DNA of 64,000 nucleotides from a virus: positions 62,001 to 126,000 of IMG/VR virus record IMGVR_UViG_3300005976_000005. One strand, written 5' to 3'. The position numbers and the translations under genes were made by a program. A model generated the notes under the pieces. That model saw nothing but the letters and a program-made list of their open reading frames with translations, made no database searches and was not told the DNA's origin. Each line of letters begins with the position of its first letter. Position 1 is the first letter of the stretch. This document shows positions 47,050 through 55,918 of this stretch, one piece after another.

Positions 47050-49899
47050 CTATAAGAAAGCTCTATAAGTAATACAACAATTCAATAATCCTTTTTCTCC
47101 ACTTGTATTCCAATGATAACCATCTATACTAGCATCCGTTCTGTTAACGTATATAAAAGAAGTTGAAAATTTAATATATCCAACTAAATAATCTCCATTG
47201 AAATTTATAGGAACTGGCACAAACGAATTAACAGGAGGCTTTATTTCACTAGGTATACCACCAACTGCTACTAAAGCAAATAAAGAACTGTTACTTTCTC
47301 CTTCTATAATTGGTATTTCCCAAGTTACAACATCTCCAATTCTTGTATATAGTATGGTGTAAGTGATAGTATCAGTTGTCTCAAATACATCAGAGAATGG
47401 TTCTACTTCAAACGATCCTGTCTTATAATATGTCAAATTACTCTGTCCAAATGTTATAGAATCTGTTTCTATAGCATCTGTTTGTATAGAATCTGTTTGT
47501 ATAGCATCTGCTTGAATGAGATCAGCATCAACCTCCGTTGCGTGAACATCTATAGAATTTACATCATGAGCAAACACATTATTAAATCTTTTGTCAGAAG
47601 TACCAAGATTAGTCACTTCATCCTGAATAGGTGTTATTAAAAGAGATTCAAATCTAACTATACCTGCAACCAAAAACAAATCTGATGGTATTTCTATCAA
47701 ATCATCCATAGGGTCCGGCAAACCTTCTCCCATTTTTTCTACTATGTCTTCGTAAGAAACGTCCGACTTCACACCAGCCCCAATAAACATCCTATTCTGA
47801 GGGTCTCTCGAAATTATTATAGCATTATTTTCATCGCCATCATCATTCTTAACCAGACTCTGGATTTCTATCGGTCCACGCAAACTTATCTTGTCTTCAG
47901 CAGTAATGTCTAATTCTAACGATCTGGCACTTATAGAAGATACTTTTAAATCGAAGAAAGATGCTTCTTCTATAAACGCATTCTCAACGTTAATTTCTTC
48001 AATGTATAAATTTTTAAACTTATAGCCGGGAGTACCAAGTAAAGTTCTTCCATCCTGAAGTGGCATTATTGTATAAGCCTCAACTCTAATATCATTGGAA
48101 ACTAGATACAAAACTGAAATGTCATCTACCAAATCACTCATTGCGGGAATAAAGATACCGGAGCCCATTCTATTTGCTATTGTTTTGTGAGAAACGTCCG
48201 ACTTCACACCAGCCCCAATAAACATCAAATTCTGAGGGTCTCTCGAAAGTATTATAGCATTATTTTCATCGCCATCATCATTCTTAACCAGACTCTGGAT
48301 TTCTATTGGTCCGTGTAAACCTATTTCCCCCCTAGCAGCAATATGTAATTCTGCTTCTGGTGCCAATCCATCATCATCACCAGCAGAAATTAATCCATAT
48401 TGATCTATTCCGTTCATTATATTTTTATGAGTTGCACCAGATTGTCCATCAGTTATTGAGAAAGTGTAATCTAAATTTAGACCAGCAAACAAATATATGT
48501 TTTCTGCTTCATTATCTCCGCTTGTTGTATTGTAAATTAATAAATCCGTATTATCTCTTACAATATCCCCACCTTTGAAGGCTCCGTATAAATCATTACC
48601 ACTTGTAATTTCAACTCCAAGATCATTTAATCTCAAAGAGAATTTATCATCGCCCATTTGTCCATCTGATTTACCAATTAAAACCTGATTTCCATTGAAT
48701 TGTGCGGCGTAATTTTCTGAAAAATTCTCAACATTCAAAGTTATAATATCATCGAGACCACCATAGTTCCATAACCACAACTCCCTAAACGAATTATCAA
48801 ACGTTCCGAGAGAAATGGAAGAATCTATAAAAGGTTTTATAGCTAAAGCATCTCCAGTATATTCTTCCCAACCAGGATTAATAACCATATCACCACCATC
48901 AACCTCACCACTTCTAATGTCGTGCCCATCCGATACAACTTCTATTGTCCAATACTTATTATCATCCTGGTCAATTCTGAGTTGTGGAATATCATCATCT
49001 ATTTCTCCATCTTTTCTTTCTCTTCTAATGTGCATAGTAGCACTTATTTCTTTCTGTCCATCCTCAAAAACACCAACACCAATTCTACCAGGATAATAAA
49101 GTCCACCAGGGCTGTGACTCCAATAATCAGCGGAAGACGAATAAAACACATCGTTCCAATCAGCAGATACACCACTAAGATCAATTTGAACATCTGCCTC
49201 AAACAAATCATACCCAACACCAATGTCTGATCTAACAGCAACATTAGAAAGATATGCTTCACCAAAATATCCAATACTATTAGGTATGTCATCTCCATTA
49301 GCATCAACAGCAACAGCATACATTGCTATCTTGTTGAATTTTATATTTCCCCAATTACTATCAATTTGAAACTTGAATGATCCTCTCAATCTATCTTCAT
49401 CGGGACCATCGTATGTTGGGTAATATCCAACAGTAGTTCCAAATCCATCAGCACCAGTACCTGGTTGCGAATCATCCCCTTCTATACCTTGACCACCCGC
49501 AATTGCTTCCCAAGTCCAAAGAGATTCTCCGCCTGTTGCTGACCAGCTTGTGGCGCTAACTTGATTCGAAAGTGGGGTTCCACCATACAAGTTTGTTACA
49601 ACGGAAGATTTCTGGTACGTATTAGTCAATTTAGAAGAATTGAAATCAACAGCAGAAATCAAAAATGTAGAAGCGTCTCCAAGAGTATGCTTTCTTTTCC
49701 AAAGCTTTTCACCATAAGGCTCTGTTATAGTTTTGTCGGCAATATCTGAGAATGAAGAAAGTACTGGTGAATTTCTTACACTTGAGTCTATTCTATCATC
49801 ATAAACAGGGATAAAATATCGCAAGTCAATGTAGATACCATTGTCGTTTGCTGATGATACAAAGTCCATTCCCTTATCTGTAATGAGTACATTAGGCAT
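47050..49899 (-). CDS. large tail-fibre-like protein
   Basis: 949 residues. It starts MPNVLITDKGMDFVSSANDN, a virion-attachment style N-terminus, followed by long beta-rich segments (GIYIDLRYFIPVYDDR, TIEVVSDGHDIRSGEVDGG). A 130-bp near-identical internal repeat encodes GPIEIQSLVKNDDGDENNAI and SRDPQN.MFIGAGVKSDVS twice, as happens in trimeric fibre shafts. A heptad-like run (DAIQTDSIQTDAIETDSI) precedes the globular C-terminal tip. Probably a receptor-binding or long fibre protein. Confidence 0.65.
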   Translation of the reverse strand: MPNVLITDKGMDFVSSANDNGIYIDLRYFIPVYDDRIDSSVRNSPVLSSFSDIADKTITEPYGEKLWKRKHTLGDASTFLISAVDFNSSKLTNTYQKSSVVTNLYGGTPLSNQVSATSWSATGGESLWTWEAIAGGQGIEGDDSQPGTGADGFGTTVGYYPTYDGPDEDRLRGSFKFQIDSNWGNIKFNKIAMYAVAVDANGDDIPNSIGYFGEAYLSNVAVRSDIGVGYDLFEADVQIDLSGVSADWNDVFYSSSADYWSHSPGGLYYPGRIGVGVFEDGQKEISATMHIRRERKDGEIDDDIPQLRIDQDDNKYWTIEVVSDGHDIRSGEVDGGDMVINPGWEEYTGDALAIKPFIDSSISLGTFDNSFRELWLWNYGGLDDIITLNVENFSENYAAQFNGNQVLIGKSDGQMGDDKFSLRLNDLGVEITSGNDLYGAFKGGDIVRDNTDLLIYNTTSGDNEAENIYLFAGLNLDYTFSITDGQSGATHKNIMNGIDQYGLISAGDDDGLAPEAELHIAARGEIGLHGPIEIQSLVKNDDGDENNAIILSRDPQNLMFIGAGVKSDVSHKTIANRMGSGIFIPAMSDLVDDISVLYLVSNDIRVEAYTIMPLQDGRTLLGTPGYKFKNLYIEEINVENAFIEEASFFDLKVSSISARSLELDITAEDKISLRGPIEIQSLVKNDDGDENNAIIISRDPQNRMFIGAGVKSDVSYEDIVEKMGEGLPDPMDDLIEIPSDLFLVAGIVRFESLLITPIQDEVTNLGTSDKRFNNVFAHDVNSIDVHATEVDADLIQADAIQTDSIQTDAIETDSITFGQSNLTYYKTGSFEVEPFSDVFETTDTITYTILYTRIGDVVTWEIPIIEGESNSSLFALVAVGGIPSEIKPPVNSFVPVPINFNGDYLVGYIKFSTSFIYVNRTDASIDGYHWNTSGEKGLLNCCITYRAFL
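47757..48325 (-). repeat. direct repeat inside the fibre gene
   Basis: Two near-identical stretches of about 130 bases, 47757-47890 and 48190-48323, spaced 434 bases, encode the same 40 residues (GPIEIQSLVKNDDGDENN...). Shaft segments in fibres often grow this way. The short phrase GAGVKSDV also recurs in the neighbouring protein at 50209. Confidence 0.8.
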
Positions 49900-49992
49900 T
49901 TTACGTCTCCCAAATCAATTTATTAGATTTCTTCAAATTATTTTCTTTTATCAATATTTGTATTTTCAAAACATCATTCTTTTACTTTCAAT

Positions 49993-50000
49993 TATTTATA
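49993..50000 (-). promoter_or_regulatory. T4-late-like promoter boxes (49993 and 50194)
   Basis: Two exact TATAAATA boxes on the minus strand in the 309-base gap between 50209 and 49899, at 49993-50000 and 50194-50201. Either could drive the fibre gene at 47050-49899; the first leaves a leader of about 85 bases. Confidence 0.4.
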
Positions 50001-50018
50001 TTATCCGTTCTGAAAAAC

Positions 50019-50152
50019 TTATAGAATCTTTGCAAGACTCATGTTTTCTTCCTGCTTCGTAGAAACCGCCTCTTCAAAACCTAAATTTTGATTTGGTCTT
50101 ACGCTTTCTCCACAGGCTTTAATTCTACTTTATAGGCTTTATTTATTTTCAT
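50019..50152 (-). mobile_element. internally deleted TnpB relic in the intergenic gap
   Basis: From an ATG at 50152 it reads MKINKAYKVELKPVEKA, close to the usual start of TnpB (MKxNKAYKVELKPN...), then a stop. In another frame the sequence continues RPNQNLGFEEAVSTKQEENM and SLAKIL with a stop at 50019, like a TnpB C-terminus (xVxxKQExN). All of the middle is deleted, as in miniature IS605 derivatives. The rest of the 49900-50208 gap shows only promoter boxes. Confidence 0.55.
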
Positions 50153-50208
50153 TTTTATTAGATTTAGTTAGATTTTGCTAAATTTCTATAAATTATTTAT
50201 ATCTGCTA

Positions 50209-51852
50209 TTATCCCCAACCATTACTATATCCATCCGATTCAATGACGGCGTACCTTGTCATTCTAACATATCCACCAACATATATATTCAAAACTCTAT
50301 TTACATATCCGACAAGTTTCCTAAACACTGTATTTATTGGTCTGATTGATTCTATTGCTCTTATAACCTTTTGTCTTCTCTGTATATCTGTTGAGATATC
50401 CTCGCTTACGTCAAAATCAACACTCACTGCGAAATGCGGGGTCGGAAAAAAGTTATCCGGAATTGTACTCAAATCTCCATGTTGATCCAATATCCATTTT
50501 CCACCAGCACTTGTTGGTAAGTAGCTATCCGTAAAATATTCTAAAACTTCAGCAACCAATCCAAAGGAATAAAGCATAACCTTGATAGAATTTCTTGTTG
50601 TTTTTATCTTATACCAAGTTGGTAAGTTTCTCACAACAAATCTGAGATACTTATTTATGTCACTAGCAGAACAAGCACCACCAAACTCGGTAGTACCGAA
50701 TGTATCTGTTGAACCAACAACTTCTACTTCTTCTCTTGAGACATTTACGTTATACCCAAGATTGGCTGCGAAAAACTGAATGAATTCTATATCTATCAAG
50801 TCAGGATCGTGTAACTCCGTCAACCTATGTACTTTCTCAAGAATTGAAATCTTTTGAGCCGAAGTAGCATATTGAGCATTTGTTGGCCAATGAAGTTCTA
50901 TTTGCTCTGCGTCAGTAGATTCGGTTGGAGTATCAGTTCCACAAAGGTCATAAGTAAACTCCCTGTTTACTTCAGCAGAAACTGAACCTACAGATGACAC
51001 TGACCAGTCCTCAGTAATATTTAGTTCGTTTGCGCTTAACTGCCATCCACAAAGACCATTGAACATATTGTTGAGGAAGTCCTCAAAAAATATCACGAAG
51101 TCCTCTGTTTCTCCTCCCTTCAAGTAAAGAGGAAGGTAATCTCTGAGATTTATTCTTCTACAGTCACCGTACCTACCTAGCATATCAGGACCACATACAG
51201 TTATGTAATCCTCCTTTGCCTCGCAGACATCACCACCCAATATACTTATGGAAGCAGTATCCGATCCACCATTTCCACTAACATCGTAAGCCGTCACAGA
51301 AACAATATAAGTTCCTACTGAAGAATATGTATGCTCAAGAGTTGCCGTCAAGTCTGTTGTTGATGAAGTGGAACCATCTCCAAAATCCCAATCAGCACTA
51401 ACAACAGTGTTAGCAAAGTAGTTGGCTCCATTAGCATCACTGAAACCCAAAGCGGAGTTTGGTAAAGGAGTTCCTGAGAACTGAATATCTGGTAATGGGT
51501 TAATCTTCAGTGTCAATGAATAATCTGTGTCTGTTACAACAAGACTTCCATTTGCGTAAACATCACTCTTGACACCAGCACCAGCAAACGTCCCCTTGAC
51601 AGGATATTGGTACTGAAGCGAAGAACTATTAGTAGAAGATGTTTCTCCATTGTATACAAACTTGAACTCATTTTCTATTGTCCAAGTTGGATCAAATGAA
51701 TCAGAATCTGATAATGCCGAGAATGTAATATCGTTGTTTACGAAATTTATGTTGGAGTCTACGGCAGCAGAAATGCTGTAATCAAAACTTCCAAAGTAGA
51801 AAGCTCCTACACCATCTCTATCGTTTCCCCACAGTCCAGTATTATAACTCAT
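50209..51852 (-). CDS. baseplate/tail protein with PKD domain and gpI-like end
   Basis: 547 residues. It starts MSYNTGLWGNDRDGVGAFYF, a module shared with the next three genes. Residues about 120-210 form a PKD domain (SADWDFGDGSTSSTT...LEHTYSSVGTYIVSVTAYD). The C-terminal half, HWPTNAQYATSAQKISILEK, LRFVVRNLPTWYKIKTTRNS and IRPINTVFRKLVGYV, resembles phage tail protein I-type baseplate components. It probably links the baseplate wedge to fibres or surface modules. Confidence 0.65.
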   Translation of the reverse strand: MSYNTGLWGNDRDGVGAFYFGSFDYSISAAVDSNINFVNNDITFSALSDSDSFDPTWTIENEFKFVYNGETSSTNSSSLQYQYPVKGTFAGAGVKSDVYANGSLVVTDTDYSLTLKINPLPDIQFSGTPLPNSALGFSDANGANYFANTVVSADWDFGDGSTSSTTDLTATLEHTYSSVGTYIVSVTAYDVSGNGGSDTASISILGGDVCEAKEDYITVCGPDMLGRYGDCRRINLRDYLPLYLKGGETEDFVIFFEDFLNNMFNGLCGWQLSANELNITEDWSVSSVGSVSAEVNREFTYDLCGTDTPTESTDAEQIELHWPTNAQYATSAQKISILEKVHRLTELHDPDLIDIEFIQFFAANLGYNVNVSREEVEVVGSTDTFGTTEFGGACSASDINKYLRFVVRNLPTWYKIKTTRNSIKVMLYSFGLVAEVLEYFTDSYLPTSAGGKWILDQHGDLSTIPDNFFPTPHFAVSVDFDVSEDISTDIQRRQKVIRAIESIRPINTVFRKLVGYVNRVLNIYVGGYVRMTRYAVIESDGYSNGWG

Positions 51853-51865
51853 TCTATCTCCGTTA

Positions 51866-54112
51866 TCATATCAATTCCAATGTTACACAGCATTTGACAG
51901 AGTACTTCTGTCCTCTATATCCAGTGTAAACATGTGTGTATGGATTTTGTGTTGTCGTCACCCAAGGAATATTACAAGTCTCATTGTCGTAATCATAATC
52001 AAAACACCATCTATAGTTCTTTACTTTGTATTTACCTTTCAACTCAGGTGATAGATTTACTCTTGCAGTAAATTCAACAGACAGTGGAGAACTTCCTCTT
52101 AAAGGCGTTCCTACGAAATCTACCTCAAAATCCTGAGTAGCATACACATTCAGTGGTTGAAGCATCTGACAATTCACTATCAGTGAAACAGGAGTAACGG
52201 TCGCAGAAACAGCATTTTGTGCTGATATAGTTGGCTGTAACATAACAGCTGATAATTCCATCACATTAGCTGAGACTGTTTCGCTTATAGGACCGAAGTA
52301 GAATGCTCCAATATGACCATTTCCTGGTGTTGAATAGAAATAGAAAGCTCCAACACCATCTCTTGTCAATCCTCCAATACCATATGGAATATCGTCATAC
52401 CTATTGGAAGGAGTCACAGAAAATCCAAAGTCTTCGTATATATAGTTCTCTTTGTCAAAGCTGAGATACGTAGCGGATTGAATTGCTGTTACTGCGTCCG
52501 ACTCGTTTACGACAGCAGATACTTCATATGCGCTAGTATCATTGGCAGACATATTAGTCTCAACATTCATCAATTTAACGTAATCGTCTGGTAAAAATTG
52601 ATATGGATTTCCAGCTGGTCCACTATCAATATAAATCACTGTATCCTTTATTATCGTGTCAGCACTAAATGAATTCTCAGTTAATAGATTGTAATATCCT
52701 CGAATAGTAACTCCTTCAATAGTCAAACCATCTGTTGTGTCGTTACCAATAATGATCGATCCACCACTTTCTCCGAGTAGTATCATTGAGTTTAGGTATT
52801 TGAAACTCTTAGTTTTATGATTAGTAATGTAATATCTACCTATTCCTATTGCGGCATTAGAACCATCATTCGCAAGTATTACATTATCTCTTATTACAAA
52901 AGAAGCAGCTGAAGCTTCACCTCCCAAGTTTATTATATTATATTCGTCTGAATTTGCTGATGATGTATCAAATCCCCAAAGTCCATAATCACTTAAACTC
53001 CACGATTCGAACGTAACAGTTCCAGACAATCCCGACAATGTATATCCCGCTGGTCTTCCAAGAAGCTCATACGACCATATAGGATTTGTTGTAAAAACAT
53101 TCTCTATACCTCTCATCTTGAAAGTAGAATTTGGTGGAAGATAATTTGAAATAACTTCGTTCGATTGTCTTCCTGTCCAAGGACTTCCAGATGTTCCTAT
53201 TCCGCTTGTAGCAGAATCAGCCGAAAGATCAACATATAATACATCTGGAAAGTAGAAAGCTCCTATTCCGTATCTTCCATATCCCCAAAGTCCGGTTTCA
53301 TATTCATTATACCAGTCCCAAGTTCCATATGGATAATATGGTATGGTACTACTTGTTGCGATCAAAAACTGGTTGAAATTGAAACTCTCTTTTGCTAATG
53401 TCACTTCAGAAGGCCAAGCCGGATTGCTCCATCCAAAATAGCAATTGTTTGCTGTTACTGATGTGGAACCAGCGGAAACACTCGTAGCATCGTCGGTAAA
53501 TAAGCTGTTGTTTAGGTGAAGACTGTGACCAGTTCCCTGAACCGAGAAGCTTCCATCGACAACACAGTTCTCAATATATACAACATCTGAAGTCCCAACA
53601 TTAGTCTCTATTGTAGAAGCTACAATGGTACATCCATAAGCGCTCAATGGAACTGACTTTTCAAGTTGAACACTTCCTTGTAGCCAGCAATTGTACGTTT
53701 CATCAGCATAAAGATCACAAACAGAACCGTCAATCATGGCACCTTCAACTTTGTCAGTTGCCGCAGAAGTAGTTATACCAAAATCGATATTAGTACCACT
53801 CAATATCCAAGGACCATGAGCAGACAAACTCCAAGGCTCAAAATTAACAAAACCTTCTACAGAACCATTTGTAAGTGAAATAGTAGACGATTCATATGTC
53901 CCTTTTATCTTGTAAACGACTTGAACGTAGCTTACAAGATTATTAAGAGAGTCCTTGAAATCATTGTAATCGAATGGGTCTGCTAAAGTACCGGCATTAC
54001 CACTTGTACCAAGGTCCAAGTCAACATAGTAAGTCGTAGTGCTGACTGAACCAAAATAGAAAGCACCAACACCATCTCTTTCGCTTCCCCACAATCCTGT
54101 ATTATATGCCAT
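51866..54112 (-). CDS. modular tail surface protein (beta-helix plus GLWG modules)
   Basis: 748 residues. MAYNTGLWGSERDGVGAFYF, later YETGLWGYGRYGIGAFYF, GGLTRDGVGAFYF and GHIGAFYF repeat one module. Each is followed by a (Y/F)VDL...GTxxDPF or GTSGSPW segment opening a right-handed beta-helix of the polysaccharide-binding or lyase type. The C-terminus has a PKD-like FVGTPLRGSSPLSVEFTARV and ends CCVTLELI. Exposed tail or fibre protein, no catalytic site visible. Confidence 0.6.
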   Translation of the reverse strand: MAYNTGLWGSERDGVGAFYFGSVSTTTYYVDLDLGTSGNAGTLADPFDYNDFKDSLNNLVSYVQVVYKIKGTYESSTISLTNGSVEGFVNFEPWSLSAHGPWILSGTNIDFGITTSAATDKVEGAMIDGSVCDLYADETYNCWLQGSVQLEKSVPLSAYGCTIVASTIETNVGTSDVVYIENCVVDGSFSVQGTGHSLHLNNSLFTDDATSVSAGSTSVTANNCYFGWSNPAWPSEVTLAKESFNFNQFLIATSSTIPYYPYGTWDWYNEYETGLWGYGRYGIGAFYFPDVLYVDLSADSATSGIGTSGSPWTGRQSNEVISNYLPPNSTFKMRGIENVFTTNPIWSYELLGRPAGYTLSGLSGTVTFESWSLSDYGLWGFDTSSANSDEYNIINLGGEASAASFVIRDNVILANDGSNAAIGIGRYYITNHKTKSFKYLNSMILLGESGGSIIIGNDTTDGLTIEGVTIRGYYNLLTENSFSADTIIKDTVIYIDSGPAGNPYQFLPDDYVKLMNVETNMSANDTSAYEVSAVVNESDAVTAIQSATYLSFDKENYIYEDFGFSVTPSNRYDDIPYGIGGLTRDGVGAFYFYSTPGNGHIGAFYFGPISETVSANVMELSAVMLQPTISAQNAVSATVTPVSLIVNCQMLQPLNVYATQDFEVDFVGTPLRGSSPLSVEFTARVNLSPELKGKYKVKNYRWCFDYDYDNETCNIPWVTTTQNPYTHVYTGYRGQKYSVKCCVTLELI

Positions 54113-54122
54113 TTAAATTTCC

Positions 54123-55916
54123 TTACCAATCATTAGAGCCAGTGATTGTTATTCCTGCTCCCAAAATATCATCAGAATAGCTTACTTTTGTAGCACTAAA
54201 GCTTGGCCAACTGATGTTAGGTGTCCAACCGAACTGCATGTTATCGTTTGTATAATTCAGTACATCTCCTCTAAGAGTTGCTGAATTGGCTACATTAGTA
54301 GCAACGTAATTCAGGTCTGCCGATATATTATCACCTGCTGTTTTTCCATTGTTTGCCGATGTAGTTGCCATGGCAGAGCATTGTAAAACGGAATCCTTCA
54401 AGAACAAAGAAAATTCATGAGGAGATTCAAAAAGAACTTCTCTAAGAACATCATCTTTCTCACAAAGTATCGTACATCCTCTGAATGTTGAACTTACTGG
54501 TATATCAGGAACTTTATTTGAATCATTGTAACTATAATAACTAAAATAACCACAGAACTCATATGACCTGAAGGAGACTGTAGATGATCTCATAAACAAA
54601 TTATCTCCGCTCTTACAATACATTACTAATTTAGCAGCTGATGCGTCCACCGCAGAAGTATCATTATGTATTATTCCGTTTTCAAGTTCATAACCAGGAA
54701 AATGTAACTCGTTGTTATATTCGTAAATTCTCCAAGGTCCATATGCTGAAGTATCCCAAGCATACATCTTATATTTCTTTCTTGAGAAGAACTTACCATC
54801 ATTAGGGCTGTTCGTTATATCTATCTCTCCCCTTAGATAGAACTCGTCATTATCCACAACATCTACTGCCGGAGTTGTTTCTGCGTCATAGTAATCAGTT
54901 CCCGCTTTACCAGTAAACTCAAAAAAGTCGTCCCAGTTAAAAGGGTCTCCAGATGTTCCAGAATGACCACTAGTGGATGCCGACAAATCAACGTATATAC
55001 CAATGTCAGTAAAATAGAAAGAACCAGGTCCGAATCTAGGGGAGTAGTAAGAACCATGTTGGTAGTTATATAGTCCACTCGTATCCTCTCCAAAACTATC
55101 ATACCAGTCAAATCCACTATAGAACTCTCTTCTATCAAGACTTCTTTCAGGAAGACCGAAATCTTCATATCTTAAATTAGTTTTATCAGAACCGGATATC
55201 TCATGAAAACTTGGCATTGGTGCTGATGGTACCCATTCAAAAGTACATCCTGAGAAAATAGTTGTTCCATCAATATTACTGTCAATGCTTGCTGATGTGA
55301 CTGTAAAAACACAACTGTTAAACCTAACAACTTGGCCAGAATACACAGTATCTCCTGATATAGTATAATCATAGAAAACACAATCATTGAAAGTTGCTGA
55401 AGAGTTGTCGCTTTGAGGTTGTATGTCTAAATAACCATTATAAAACGTACATCCATCAAATTCTTGTATATTATAATAGTCTGCATAGGCTGTATCGGAA
55501 ACTGTTTCCACCTGAACGTCACCATAAAAAATACAGTTATAAAATTTTCTTCTAATTTGGCTTGATATATGCGTATAATATGGTGTTGTTGTTGAAACAG
55601 CAAGCCCTCTAAAAAATTCTAATGTTCCAGCGTCACTTACGTCAGTAAAAAATACACCAGAATCCACACCAGAAAGCTTCCAATAATTAAAATCTTCAAA
55701 ATCTCCCCAAGGCATAACAATATTAAAATTATTGTTATTAGCATTTTGAACAAAGAAATCACCGGATTCAAGTAAACCTAAACCTTTCGTCTTAAAATCA
55801 TGACCCTGAGATGCTGTTTGGTAAAAACTCTGAAAATCATATAAATTAAACGGTTGATCTTCTGTTCCATTTCCATTTGGAGTCCCACTATCAAAATTAC
55901 AGTAATAGGTTGCCAT
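54123..55916 (-). CDS. modular beta-helix tail protein
   Basis: 597 residues. Two beta-helix openers, YYCNFDSGTPNGNGTEDQPF and YVDLSASTSGHSGTSGDPFN, each start a run of parallel-strand repeats rich in N, S and D. Between them is a variant of the GLWG module (SPRFGPGSFYF). Start ATG with a stop-overlap to the upstream gene. Probably a fibre or decoration protein; enzymatic activity cannot be told. Confidence 0.6.
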   Translation of the reverse strand: MATYYCNFDSGTPNGNGTEDQPFNLYDFQSFYQTASQGHDFKTKGLGLLESGDFFVQNANNNNFNIVMPWGDFEDFNYWKLSGVDSGVFFTDVSDAGTLEFFRGLAVSTTTPYYTHISSQIRRKFYNCIFYGDVQVETVSDTAYADYYNIQEFDGCTFYNGYLDIQPQSDNSSATFNDCVFYDYTISGDTVYSGQVVRFNSCVFTVTSASIDSNIDGTTIFSGCTFEWVPSAPMPSFHEISGSDKTNLRYEDFGLPERSLDRREFYSGFDWYDSFGEDTSGLYNYQHGSYYSPRFGPGSFYFTDIGIYVDLSASTSGHSGTSGDPFNWDDFFEFTGKAGTDYYDAETTPAVDVVDNDEFYLRGEIDITNSPNDGKFFSRKKYKMYAWDTSAYGPWRIYEYNNELHFPGYELENGIIHNDTSAVDASAAKLVMYCKSGDNLFMRSSTVSFRSYEFCGYFSYYSYNDSNKVPDIPVSSTFRGCTILCEKDDVLREVLFESPHEFSLFLKDSVLQCSAMATTSANNGKTAGDNISADLNYVATNVANSATLRGDVLNYTNDNMQFGWTPNISWPSFSATKVSYSDDILGAGITITGSNDW

Positions 55917-55918
55917 TA

